Shown here: piece after piece, positions 12,848-24,284 of the stretch
How positions within the stretch are numbered: the stretch's first letter is position 1
Layout of the letters: each line of letters begins with the position of its first letter
Assembly (NCBI RefSeq): GCF_001723175.1
Contig: NC_064654.1
Span: forward strand, 1,922,001 to 1,986,000
DNA from: Penicillium oxalicum
Taxonomy: Eukaryota > Ascomycota > Eurotiomycetes > Eurotiales > Aspergillaceae
Direction: 5' to 3'
DNA length: 64,000 nucleotides
Translations under genes and position numbers: made by a program
Notes under the pieces: generated by a model
Told to the model about the DNA's origin: nothing
What the model saw: the letters and a program-made list of their open reading frames with translations, nothing else
The model's database searches: none

Positions 12848-14099
12848 TTCTGAAGGGATTTTGGGGGGATGGTCAATTAATGTGACAGGACGGAAGAGGG
12901 GCGGCTTGGACGTTGTCGTGCAATTGCAGGTGACGCGGGGGTTGGAGTGAGTGGGGCCAATGAACGAGTCGGGATTCCTGACATCATGCGCCTCTACTAC
13001 CGACTAGGACTAATTAGGAATAGAACCAGCAATGACTGGTAGATAACCTTCTAGACCATGATGCTGTCACGAACTATATGGTAAACTAAAGACTAGCACC
13101 AGTGTATTGAGCATTCATTCCTCGGTCTCAAAAATAGGTAGTAGCCCTCCCAGCGGTTTTAGACATTGACTAAGTCAGGAGCAGATATTATTTTCCCTGG
13201 TGAAGACAGTATATCCTGCCGTCAATAGTGGTCCAAAATGTATACATTGATAATATGACAGCGAAATGCGAGGCAGGAATAGCGAAGACACCTCTTCCTC
13301 AAGTACTGACAGAAAAAAGTGTGAGTCACGCCAGTTTATAATTCAGACAGATTTCAAAGTCGTGGTTTTTCGTGACTTTGGAAGCTAGCCTCGGAGAAAC
13401 AGATCAAGATTGCTTAGATGTTACGGCACTGCGGGCTGGCCGAGCTAGCCGGAGTGGTAACGCCAGTGTGCTACTTCATGTTTATACGGAATTTTTCTGT
13501 ATTTTGTTTTCAGAGCTCGCGAGACTAGATACTTCGGTGGGAGGTCTACTTTCTGTCATCATTGATATATCATCCAAGACGAGATCGTAGGTCGCAATCC
13601 TAGTGCCTACAAGGCCACCGGTCAATCGACCATTCATGCAGGTAGTTTTGCTTTGAACGACAATGACGATGGCCGTGACAGAGGAACGGAGATAGTAGCA
13701 AGATAGTTCTCTGCCCGGAAAGCACAGATCTGTGAGATATTTATCTCAGAGAACGCATACCTACCTCCTGTGAGCGGGAGGGGTGTAGAATATTGGTACC
13801 TTACGTCAATATTTGACATTGCATATAGTGGGATAGTGGGCCACCAAGTGTGGATATATCCCGCTGATACTGCCGAATCCCAAATCAATACTTCAGCAGG
13901 ATCATATTTGATTTCCTCCCTCGAAGACAGAACTATGCTAATACAGTGCCATAAACCTTAGTGAAGACGCGCGGATCATCCTACTTGAGACACGATAGGT
14001 AAGTACTGCACGATGACAAAGTAGAGGTTAAGAGAGGGGCCTTGAGTCTAGATCAATCGAGAATCACTACTACTGTGGCAAAAAGAATCTAAAAACAAA
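12848..14099. other. sds23 upstream region and AT-rich spacer
   Basis: The first few hundred bases are the likely sds23 promoter. The rest, to the tRNA-Val 3' end, is AT-rich with no frame above about 85 codons and no recognised domain. It could hold decayed sequence. Confidence 0.4.
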
Positions 14100-14173
14100 T
14101 GACCAGACTGGGGTTCGATCCCAGGACCTTGTCGGTGTTAACGACACGTGATAACCAACTACACCATCCGGCC
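14100..14173 (-). tRNA. tRNA-Val (anticodon AAC)
   Basis: The minus strand folds into a full cloverleaf of 74 nt without an intron. The acceptor stem GGCCGGA pairs with TCTGGTC (two G-T pairs), discriminator A. The D arm is GTGTAGTTGGTTATCAC. The anticodon stem TGTCG/CGACA encloses the loop TTAACAC, giving anticodon AAC, which reads GTT valine codons. The variable loop is AGGTC and the T arm is CTGGG/CCCAG with loop ATCGAAC, where TTC is replaced by ATC. The last point is a small deviation from the usual TTCRANY. Confidence 0.93.
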
Positions 14174-14417
14174 AATCATGTTTAAGTATCGTGAATTACA
14201 AAATCATATTGCGTTTTTTTTGACACGGCTCTCAAGCCCTGATAAATCTTACGTTGGGGCGACAGCATCTCAACGGGAAGAGTTCCATATAAACGGTGCC
14301 ACACAACTTGCTTCGAGTCTGGAACCTACCCATTACAATCCTATAAGCTCGGGCCATCCATATTAACGAATTTTAAAAATATTCACTTGCACCACCTGTA
14401 AGGAAGAGAATCAATCA

Positions 14418-14918
14418 CTAGGAGTAATTCAAGATTTCCCGGGTCAGATAGACCACCTGCTGTTCTAGATCTCCCGCAACGATAACCCCAGAAACGTACA
14501 TGTGCCACACCTCTACAGAAAGAAACAGGAGCATAGAGCTCAGAAGGTAAATCTTGAGTACGCAGGAGCTAATGGACTGCAGCCCATCCAAGAATAAGTA
14601 TAGGCCATATATCCGTGTCATCATCAACACATTAGGTGACAATAGACTTGGCAACTTTTTCCAGGCTGAAATGGGTTCGGCAAACGATGGTTTCAGGTTG
14701 TTCATGTCATTTTCCAGTGTCTCTGAGTTTATCTGTCTGTACAGCTCCTGCACAATGTCTGATAACGCTTGTATACGGTCAAGGATGAGAGCCACATGGT
14801 TAGGGTTATTAAAGTGCTGCCCAATTCCAGGGTAGGCGGACAGAGTGATGGCTTGCAGAAGTAACGTTGACAGAATGGGTACAGCAAAGCCGACGGTGGA
14901 TTTCTGGAGTGCATTCAT
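14418..14918 (-). CDS. Hypothetical small protein with hydrophobic segments
   Basis: A single uninterrupted frame of 166 residues starting with ATG. Residues about 8-30 are hydrophobic (GFAVPILSTLLLQAITLSAY), like a signal peptide or membrane anchor. A second hydrophobic stretch near residues 120-145 includes IYLLSSMLLFLSVEVWHMYV. The middle is amphipathic and helical. I do not recognise a family, and I found no splice partner. It lies between the tRNA-Val and an F-box-like gene in an otherwise sparse area, so it may be lineage-specific or a chance frame. Confidence 0.35.
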   Translation of the reverse strand: MNALQKSTVGFAVPILSTLLLQAITLSAYPGIGQHFNNPNHVALILDRIQALSDIVQELYRQINSETLENDMNNLKPSFAEPISAWKKLPSLLSPNVLMMTRIYGLYLFLDGLQSISSCVLKIYLLSSMLLFLSVEVWHMYVSGVIVAGDLEQQVVYLTREILNYS

Positions 14919-15471
14919 AATCTATACTATGATATTGTGGACAACAAGGACGGAGGGCCAATGTTAGATGGAAAGAAGTGAACGATGCACTATACATCCA
15001 TGTCCCTCGGCTGCCCACATAACCACGTCGCTTCCCCTTTATTTCCCCTTTAGACAAAGCGGCACAGAGAGGCGGAACCGTGGGACGCAGGTACTGACTT
15101 AACTACTATCCAAGAATCTCATCGGGTATTCGTTTATGTTGAAGGTGGGCTACGAACTGTAGGGCAGCCAAAAATGGAGAGAACCCGGGATGGTGAGATT
15201 TACTGAGGGTGAGAGGGCCTAAATAATATAGCTAGTCTGGCAGCAGTGGCAGAACCACACGCCAAAATTTTTTCAATCGATGCCCTTCATTAAATATGAT
15301 CATTACGGACCCTCGTTATACGAGACATGCGGCGGTCCGTGATTATTGTACCTGACCTTATTTATGGAGGGGGTCGCTTGAAAGTCCTGAGCGCTATGAG
15401 GCCCGGACCCCCATATTGAAGCCCAACAGGGTGCCGCCATTAATTTCCAGGGGATGCCAACAGCGTCACTC
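14919..15471. other. Spacer between two minus-strand frames
   Basis: No coding region was recognised. It would contain the promoter of the small hypothetical frame and the 3' UTR of the gene ending at 15472. Confidence 0.4.
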
Positions 15472-16686
15472 TCAAAGAAACTCTGCCAACAAATCCATCG
15501 TATCATTGGGGCGCTGTTTCCTCATGACCCTCTTGCCATGGTCTCGTGGGCGCCGTTCTTCATGCGGGGGAGCACGCTTGCGATTGCTCACATCTGCTCG
15601 AGTCATGATAAATATGCTTTTGGCCGCATAATGAGCCCTTCTCTGCAACTTTTCTGGATCATCGTAGGTCGGATAAGGGATTGCGAACTCTAAGAGTGAA
15701 CGACAAGGTTTCAAGAGAGGTGTCTGGCTCTCTGCACCTTGAGCTTGGGACTCCGCGATTTGACGGTACACCTCAAGGAGTGGTCCTAAATGCTTCAGGG
15801 CGCAATCTCTCCGTGACTCATGAGGAAACCGGTCGAATCTTCGAATCACCCAGTCATTCTCGAGAGCAGCATCCTGGGATTTTTCAATCTTTTGATTCAG
15901 ATAGCGTGTAATGATTGGGCACTGGTATAGGATGACAAGTTTTAACTGAGGAAAACCTTTCAGCATCCAGAAGATGTTACTCGTGAGATGCTTCTGTTCA
16001 TAAAGTCTCAGAACTTGCAATTGTCGGAGGTGGCCAGTGGATTGAACTTCTTGGAGCCAGGTGTGGACGAGGTTGTCGTCCATACCAGCAGATATGTGGG
16101 AGTTGGACACCGCCAGACCTATAGGCTCTCGTTTCTCATTGTTGATCTCGAGAGCAACCAGGCCCTTTATCTGAGTCACATTCACCAAGTCGGAGATACT
16201 AGCGTAGGCCGTCGACATAGAAAGTACCGCGTCCCAATTTTCAGGCGAGCTGTCCATCATCTTGATGTAAGATCCTATCGATTTTGCCGGGACTCTGACC
16301 CTCAAGCTGTACAATGGACTGACACGTTGGAATTCCTTTGGATAGCAGGTGCTCATAATCTGCCACATCAGAAGCGTCTGTTTGCCCCTATGGGGTTTCA
16401 TCACTATATAAGCGGCAGAAATCTTGACCAAGGTACCTGTAACATACCTTGTTCCGAGGTATTCCCAAATCTCCCGAGCCATCTTCCATGGCACATGTTT
16501 AAACAACCCGGCATTAATCAAGGACTGATCTGAAAGCAGACCTCGCATAGCCGAGGCTTTCAATGAAGGTGCACCGACATGGTTTCCTCCTGAATCGCCA
16601 AAGGGAAGAAAAGGGCTTTCATGATACCAATAGGGACCTCGGCGAAAGTCGGATTGAGTTGATTGCGAGTCAAGTATGATGGACAT
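15472..16686 (-). CDS. F-box/leucine-rich-repeat-like protein, function unknown
   Basis: A single exon of 404 residues from the first ATG of the frame; the open frame continues 24 codons upstream without an ATG. Residues about 60-80 (LFKHVPWKMAREIWEYLG) resemble an F-box-type helix, where substrate adaptors of SCF ubiquitin ligases bind Skp1. The middle carries degenerate leucine-rich-like segments such as HLRQLQVLRLYEQKHL and FPQLKLVILYQCPIITRYL. The C-terminal 40 residues are very basic (NRKRAPPHEERRPRDHGKR) and could be a nuclear localisation signal. Families of this type are common and fast-evolving in Eurotiales. Assignment as F-box is tentative; the long clean frame makes a real gene likely. 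Confidence 0.65.
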   Translation of the reverse strand: MSIILDSQSTQSDFRRGPYWYHESPFLPFGDSGGNHVGAPSLKASAMRGLLSDQSLINAGLFKHVPWKMAREIWEYLGTRYVTGTLVKISAAYIVMKPHRGKQTLLMWQIMSTCYPKEFQRVSPLYSLRVRVPAKSIGSYIKMMDSSPENWDAVLSMSTAYASISDLVNVTQIKGLVALEINNEKREPIGLAVSNSHISAGMDDNLVHTWLQEVQSTGHLRQLQVLRLYEQKHLTSNIFWMLKGFPQLKLVILYQCPIITRYLNQKIEKSQDAALENDWVIRRFDRFPHESRRDCALKHLGPLLEVYRQIAESQAQGAESQTPLLKPCRSLLEFAIPYPTYDDPEKLQRRAHYAAKSIFIMTRADVSNRKRAPPHEERRPRDHGKRVMRKQRPNDTMDLLAEFL

Positions 16687-17664
16687 TGCAACACATAGAG
16701 TAGTAGCAGAGCTCGTTCTCAGCCAAAACTTGCTGGATAAGGATGATTTCGAGAGCAAAGCTCAACACAATAAATCTTCCACCCGAATGATTTCATCGAC
16801 AACTTGAAAACTTGAATGTCATGACACGCCTTGAGTGCGGGAAGGAGTTGGATGTTTTTCCTAACTGGGACTTGTATGTGTGAAAATTCACGTGACAAGG
16901 TGCGCTATCTCAAGATCAACAAACTGATGAATGTTTTATGAGCCCCCTTAATGGCGGCCGATTGTGCTCAATGGCTGTCTACGGAGGTACAAGCCTTCAT
17001 CTCTGTGCTCATAATCTTCGTTTATGGCCCTTCGTAAGCCGTTTCCAACCCCAATTCATGTGCCCCCGGCATCGGCCCTAGCGCCCAAGGCACTCGGAGG
17101 AACCAGACTGGAATGCCTCCCAACACAATCAATGTCTCGTATGACCCCGAATCTCTATGAAAAATAGCGACTGTGGTCCTCGTGACATGCCTGGGAAGTG
17201 GCATTACACTCCTGACTCGTCTCTTCGGTCATCAACTCTTAGTCTCGTAGGTTATACAGCGTTTATGACATCGCTTTCACCGTAACGGCTGCGCCCTGGA
17301 CTGGGGCTGGATCGAGCCATAAACACCGACCGCGACGGGAGTCGAAGTTTCACATAAAGATGTCGCCCAAAAAAATAGAGAAAGAAAAAACCGGACGTCA
17401 GTTCTTTTCACCTAGAGCAGCCTCACTGAGAAAAAGATTGTGTGAGAAGTTCCATAACAGTCAAATTTCGAATAAAAGGAAGAGAATATCCATATCACGA
17501 TAAGCGTGATGGGATTGATCTTCCAGCCTAATAACCTAAGTACAGCCTACAAAAGGATATGATGAGATTGAATATGACAAAGGCAACGACCGCTAAAAGT
17601 CCAGCATAAAAAGATGGAAATGGGGTTCCAAGAATCGGGGAATATTTCCTTTTAACGTAGAGGA
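16687..17664. other. Spacer between F-box-like gene and metacaspase
   Basis: I see no gene here. It holds the promoter of the gene at 15472-16686 and the 3' UTR of the metacaspase gene. Confidence 0.4.
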
Positions 17665-19345
17665 TTACATCACGTAAAGAAGGTTCGTGTCTGTGGAGGC
17701 AGGTTAGTATTGGAGAAAATGACGAAGTGGTGACGGCAGAGGGGACGTGGAAGTCAAGCCAAGCTACGTACCAAGGGGATGGCTGCAACTCAGCTGCGGC
17801 TTCTGGGTGTATTTGCTTGCAAGCTCCTCACGAATGCTGTTGAGCAGCTGCACATAGCTCTGTTGTGGGTTTTTGCGCAAGGCGGCAATGAAAGCCCACG
17901 ACATAGCACCTGTAGCCTGGCCTGCAATCTGAGCATCCTGACTCGTCTGATCATCTTTACTGCCAGACCACATGATCACATCCGCAGGGCTCGTCTTGGT
18001 CTGCTTGTTGCGTTCATACACTTCATCGCCTTTGGTGGCTTTCTTGATGAAGCCCATGGCAGTGGACATCATGCTACCCATGTCACCGCGCGCGTATGCC
18101 GACACAACACCCAGAAGACCCTGCCCCGCTTCCTTGGCCAGGTTGGGCTCTTTGAGAATGCCGGAAGTGGAGTAAATGTAGGGCAGATCCAGTGCAGAGC
18201 CTGAGTGGCAAGAATCGAAAATCGCCGTCAGTCGCACGCCAGGTCGAAGCGACTTGACCATAATCCGATGCATCTCATCGTCGACAATGTGGCCTGCGAC
18301 TCGGAAATCCACGGGGTAAATGACTTCGTCGTATCCGTCTTCTTCGTCGCCGTCGAGATCTGGCGTTTGACCGCCATGTCCTGCATTGAAGGAAATCATT
18401 GGTATGTGCTTGGGGCCAGGACCAGCCGCAGTCCATGCCGAGAACGGGGAATCACATACCCGAATAATGGAAGAAAAGGGAGTCATTAGGCTGTGCATCC
18501 TTGACTAGCCAGTGCATTGCGCGCAAGATATTCGCCTTGGTGGGCTGGCTCATAGGATTCTGTTGATCATCGGTGAGAAGAACCATGTCTTCACGGGCAT
18601 AGCCAAAGTTCTGGTTCAGGTAAGACGACATGTTCTTGACGTCGTTGATGCATCCGCGGAGTTGTCCCTTCTGACCAAAATAGTTGATTCCAATGAGCAG
18701 CGCTTTTCTTTTTCCAGTGCAGCGCGAGTACTGGAAGCTGTATCCCTGAGGGGCACCGTGACCGAACGCGACGGGCGCAGTGGGCGGGGGAGGTGGACCA
18801 CCTGACGATGGGCCAAAACTTCCTAATGGATCCGCTCAGCAAATGCTTGAAAAATCAACAGCAAAGCTCCCGATTGCAAATGATGGGTGGCTGTTGTAAT
18901 CGACGGGCAGAGAAACGACACGAACCTGGCTGTCGACCGTGCATGGGCGGACCGGGCGGCGGTTGCTGGTACCCAGCTGGAGGTCCCTGCTGAATATTAA
19001 TACGCAATGTCAGTGAGTTCTGTTGGAATTTTGCAGCAGTATGGCCGTGGGAAACACACCTGATGGCCATAGGATTGAGGCGGCTGCGGTGAATGGCTGT
19101 ATCCATATGGATTTTGTTGCTGCGGTGGTGGCTGCTGGTGGTGATAGGACTGACCAGGGTAGCCACCATATTGCTGTTGGTGCTGTTGTGCTCCTCTAGA
19201 AGATTTGGAGGCCAGAGTCAGCGCCGAGACACATATACATGGGATCAACAAGGCCAGGCGCGTACGGATATTGCTGCTGCGGGGGGTAGGGCTGTTGCGG
19301 TGGGGGATAGCCCGGAGCGCCCTGGTAAGGCGGATACCACGACAT
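17665..19345 (-). CDS. MCA1: Metacaspase (type I, Pro/Gln-rich prodomain)
   Basis: Six exons on the minus strand: 19345-19266, 19195-19060, 18989-18926, 18822-18460, 18380-17772 and a 26-nt terminal exon 17690-17665, giving 425 residues. Metacaspases are Arg/Lys-specific cysteine peptidases acting in protein quality control and death-like responses in fungi. The prodomain (residues 1-110) is rich in Gln, Pro, Tyr and Gly (starts [18 protein letters not shown]). The p20 domain begins near [20 protein letters not shown]. The catalytic dyad is visible: His216 in SGHGGQTPD and Cys272 in DSCHSGSA. The protein ends in [11 protein letters not shown], the usual end in Aspergillus, which supports the tiny last exon. 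It belongs to the CasA/CasB group; I cannot say which of the two. Confidence 0.93.
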
Positions 19346-21244
19346 CACCAAGGAGAGGCTTGCGATTCTTCAGACGGTAAACACAAAATTGAGGAAGAGA
19401 TATTGTCCGTACACCGACGATCCAAGGTGAAAGGGAACGGGAAGAGCAATGCGACAAAAAGCGAGAGTGGAAGAAAGTCAGTGGAACTGGGCTGAATGTG
19501 GAGAAGGTCGATCCGACGCCGCACTTGATCGGGAGCACGGGACGGAGCGCCAAGGCCCTAGACCGTTCATATGTATTCCCGTAGTGAATCAGACAACAAA
19601 TACTCGGTTAGATTGGGAAGAAATATGGGAGAGGGCTGTATGTATATACTGAAGTAGCTGACAAGGTAAATTATACTGTGAGCGTACCTGTACGAAATTC
19701 ATCAGGGCGTCAATTGGTATTCCTAGCAGGTGACCTTCAACGCTATCAATGGAACCAGCCGTTCAAGAACTTCTGCATAAGCCGGCGGGTCTGATATACG
19801 GGCATGGATATGTTTTGTTATGAATGTGGATGACGCTTCTGGGTAGGTGACTGGAATACTTGTATTGGAATACGAACCTTCAGGGTCAGATATAGGAGCA
19901 CCCACTCTGTTTCGCCCAACATGCATGAGGCAGAACATTGATCCGATCCCCCATCCTCATCAGATCATTAGGTTCAGAAAGAAGACATTTGAGGCTCAGC
20001 TTCTATCTTCGCTAGACCATCTAGCGTATACGGATCTGGGCCCCAACAGAAATGCCTGGTCTCATTCTCCCGAAGCTTCGACTCGACAAATTTCTCCATG
20101 ATTTCACCGTTTATCGGACTCCACACATTCACACATTGTCATCAGATTGACTGGACCTGAAAAATTGCTGATCAATCTTGCGCCAGTAGATGCCGTCAAA
20201 GGCAAATTTATTTCTTGTGGCATATATGATGCACACCAAAAACCAAACATGGTATTTGCAGTCTCTGGTATCAACATGATTGGGCTGAGCTGCAATTAGA
20301 CTGGAAAGTTGTTTTGTTTTTAGAGCGCTTCGGCACCTCCGAACTGACATCCTGGTCACGGCAAGAGGTCCATGCTCCGCCGAGCAGATTCAAGCGACGG
20401 TCAGACCCAATGGACTGCTGTCGCGCCCTACAACACCTTTGGCATCATGTTATGTCGGAAAAGCCCTTGGCTTGATGGTAAATACCTAAATCAGCTTATC
20501 CCGAGGCACTTGATACCCAACACTTTCGACCCTTGCGTGTGTTCACACTGATTCATGGTCGCAGAGAGCACACACTGCAGGTGGCTCAAAGACCAGAGAC
20601 GCTAAGATTGTGTCGGATGTTTGTGATTAAGATAGAGGCCTCGGCAGGTCACTGTAGGTCAGTAGGCAAAATCAGGGCCGAAATCTCATCCCACTCAACT
20701 ATACTCCCAGCAGTAAGCCCCCTTTTCACCCAGAGAGGTCCCCATCAAACTCTCACGATCGTATACGACATTTCTCTCAATACCGATTTACAAGATAATT
20801 CATTGGGTCCGTGCGGTGCTCAATGATGCTCCAGAGCCCCCCCGTGTTACAAATGCCGATATGGTGGGCAACTACTGTACCACACAAAGGGAGAATGACA
20901 GGATGTCCTCGGCGCTGGAGACGGATTCAAAGACGGATGGTCCTCGAGATTGTATTACTATGTACTTGCGGGAGGAGTGCGGGAAACATCGAGGAGACAA
21001 TGGTCATAGTCGGACTATGTATCCACAAAATTCCACACTGATATCTTCTATTCTTCTCTCTGTATCGCACATCGCTCTCGCCGTGGTATATCAATGAACA
21101 TCCAAGCAACAACCCTTTTCGGTACAGTGAGATGGGACTAGACCCAGACCTTTCAGCGTCTTTCTCAAAGCTGTTGTCCTTCTGGTTTCAGCTCGGATGG
21201 GCTTTTTCTTGTGAATCTTCTGCGTGTTTTTGGCATTAAGTCAT
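19346..21244. other. 1.9 kb spacer between metacaspase and CCT7 genes
   Basis: It contains the metacaspase promoter and 5' UTR and the CCT7 3' UTR. Frames are short (under 100 codons) and overlap on both strands. None has a recognised domain or a convincing splice partner. Confidence 0.45.
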
Positions 21245-23340
21245 TTATCCACGACGAGGCATTCCGCGGCCACGACCACGGAGAGCCCGCTGAGCAGCAC
21301 CGGGAGGAAGACCACCCGCGGGACCGCCGGGCTGGGCAGACTCCTCGTTCTCTGTTGGTTTCCCTGTGTCAGCTAAACACGTCGATGAACATTTACGGGA
21401 ACGTGAGAATAGGGGACATACTGATCGTCTCGTCCACACTCAAAATCAAGCAAGCAGCCTCCACAGCGGCTTGGATCGCATTGACCTTGACCAAGCTAGG
21501 CTCCCAAACAAAGGCGGCCATGTTGTCTCGAACACCCTCGTTGTCAAAGTCCACACCCGCCCACAGGTTGTTCTTACGGTGCTCAACACGCAGTCGGTTG
21601 AGAATATCTGTGGCGTCAAAGCCAGCGTTATCACAAAGCTGGCGGGGAATGACCTCGAGAGCCTTGGCAAATGCCTTCACAACGGCCTGCTGCTTGTGAG
21701 GCACATTGCGGTCAGCATAGCCGTGCAAGTAGCTGGACAGTTCCATCTCAGTAGCACCACCACCAGCGACAATCGTAGTGTTGCGCAGGGCACGCTTCAC
21801 AATCATGATCGCGTCGTGCAGACTTCGGTCAACCTCGGCGATAAACTGCTCAGCACCACCACGCAGGACCAAAGTACACGTCTTGGCAGCCGGGCACTCG
21901 GAGAACAGGTTGAAGCGCTCTCCACCAATCTGGCGCTCCTCGAAAGCACCACAGGTACCCAGGTGGCGGTCCTGGATGTCGCTGCATGTGGATTGGGTTG
22001 CTGCACCAGTGGCCTGGCAGACACGGTCCATATCGTCGGAAGCCACACGGCCAGCACAAAAGATGTCACGGTCGGCGAAGTATCTATAATCATTAGGAGT
22101 ATGTTGTCAGTGGTCACGGCTTTTCTGGGGCGGAATGACGAAAATATCGCGGTTGACGAGGTAACATACTGGGTAGCAAGGTCTCCAATGGGCAATTTGC
22201 TCAGAACCACCTTGGCCCCGGTCTTGTAGATGGCCTCCAGCTTGTTGAAGATGATCTGCCACTCGGCATCGACAATCGCTTGGTATTCCGATACTTGCTC
22301 AACGCGGACTTCCGCATTGTCCTTCTCGCTCTTCAGCTCCAACTCAACGTTGAGGCACACAATTTTAGGGTCCTTGAAGAACTTGGGCTGCTGCTCAAAT
22401 CCGGCATAAGAGAAGGTCTTCTTGAAAGCCACACCGTTGACGAAGAGAGAGTCCTGCAGACCACCACCGGTCACCTTCTTCACGCCGATCAACTTCTCGT
22501 TCAGGTCATCCTGATCCAGTGAGAGGACAGCATCCACGACCACTATATAGATCACACCGCATCTTGTCAGTTGCTAAAGCACGCAGAGAAAAAGGGGCGG
22601 GTTCCGAGCGGATTCCTTACTCTTTGTGAAGAAATCCGAATTGCGCTTGATGAGCTTGCTGTTCATGGCGGTCGCTGCTAGCCGACGAAGAGTCTCAATC
22701 TTCTTCTCCTCGCTTCCTGCCGAGTCAATGATATCCACCGCGATCTCTTTGACCTTGTTCACGGCCATGGAGCCCGCTCGTCGAAGACCCTTGATGATGG
22801 TCTGCGAACTGACGCCCTGCTCAACCAGATCGCGAACCTCCTTGAGAATCTCACCAGCAAGAACCACCACGGAGGTTGTTCCATCACCAACCTCGGCATC
22901 TTGGGATCGGGCAATGTCCGTGAGGATTCGAGCGGCCGGATGCACAATGTCGAGCAGCTAGAAATTGGAGTCGCGAGTGTTAGAATACATTTTCGAGGGA
23001 TCCCCCCCACTGTCCGCTGAAACCAAGTGCATGCCGTACCTTCATCACAGTTGCGCCATCATTGGTGATGGTTTGCTTGCCATTGCTGTCAACAAGCAAG
23101 AGATCACCACCGTAGGGACCCAAGGTGCTCTTGACTGTGGACTGCACAGCAACGCAGGCGTTGATGTTGGAGATGATCTGGCCTTTACCCTGGGAAGCAT
23201 CGGTGCCTGCTCATTTCAGTTGACAGCAGTTAGCATGATTCGAGATATCCCACCAAAATGCGTGTTCGGGGAGGGGGAAATAGAGCACACGGACCTTCCT
23301 TCAGCACAACAATCGTTGGTGTTTGGCCGTTAAAGGCCAT
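21245..23340 (-). CDS. CCT7: T-complex protein 1 subunit eta (CCT7)
   Basis: Six exons on the minus strand: 23340-23295, 23206-23040, 22957-22621, 22542-22170, 22083-21422 and 21351-21245, giving 563 residues, as expected for the family. CCT7 is one of eight subunits of the cytosolic TRiC/CCT chaperonin, which folds actin, tubulin and WD proteins with ATP. The ATP-binding motif GDGTTS lies at residues 95-100, and [10 protein letters not shown] and [15 protein letters not shown] mark the C-terminal equatorial domain. Eta-specific features are [20 protein letters not shown] and the Gly/Arg-rich end [14 protein letters not shown]. The last acceptor has alternatives (CAG at 21352 preferred, restoring ETIKNEESAQ). 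All splice junctions keep the frame. Confidence 0.95.
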
Positions 23341-24284
23341 GATGTGAATGATATGAGGGCCGAGACCGTTTTGAATAAAGTAATTAAAAAAAGTCCTTTG
23401 AAATGATCGCACTTTGGTCCTGGTCGGCACACAGGAGTCGGAGGGGCTTGATAATCGACTACGGCCAAAATTTCCCAAAGCTTCCTTTCTCCCCCTCAGG
23501 AGCCCCCGAAGGCCCGAAAGGCGGTGACCAGCCCGCACACTCGTCCTGACCAACCAACTGAAGAGTCCCAGGGCTAAGGCGGAGCCTGATCTAAATAGAC
23601 GTTAGTAATTCCTTTAGGATACATCATGATGGTCTCAGTTGAGCCACCTCTCGACAATTGTCCTTGGTTTGATCATCTGAATCGTCGAGAGTCTGAAAAG
23701 ATCACCTCTGATTCATTCAAAGACGACGCCCTGCTTGAGGACCAGGGCCTTGTTTTTGAGCTAAAGTTCTCGAAACACAGATCAACTCGCCCAGGCCTGC
23801 CTCCTTCGCTGGTGACTCGATTTATTTATGACCCTTACGGGGTCGGCTTCTCGCTGATCACACGCCAGAGTGTAGTATCTACGGCACTACTATTGGTTGA
23901 TGTTCGAAGGTACTGTCGAGGCTGCAACTTGTGGACTCAGACCTAGTCCAGCAAAATGTACGAGTCATCACTAGAGTGTACATTAGGGCCTGCTAATAGT
24001 ATCAGTCCTATGCTAGTCATCCTCGCCTCGTCATTCCCGGCCGAGACATTGGGATATTCCGGTTCAAGCACAATTTGTAGATCTCAGACCCCTGATAGGC
24101 GGTCATTTTCGATTTCAAGCTTAGCAAGAAACGCCATATGCAAAAAAAAAATGATAGTCCGCAGTTCCCACGTGGCACACTGCTCAAATGGCCCAGTTTA
24201 GTTCCAACCCCAACGCCCGTAAAAGTTGCATCCGACCAAATGATGAGTAAATTTGCATATTCATAGCCCAAGCCCGAGACCAGC
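23341..24284. other. CCT7 upstream region and Spt10 downstream region
   Basis: The first part is the CCT7 promoter and leader. A frame of 106 codons starting with ATG at 23626 (+ strand, to 23946) has no recognised domain and is not called as a gene. The rest is the 3' side of the Spt10-like gene. Confidence 0.4.

Noticed and set aside
23626..23946. 106-codon frame with ATG
   Set aside because: No domain, no splice partner and odd composition; it lies between a promoter and a 3' UTR.
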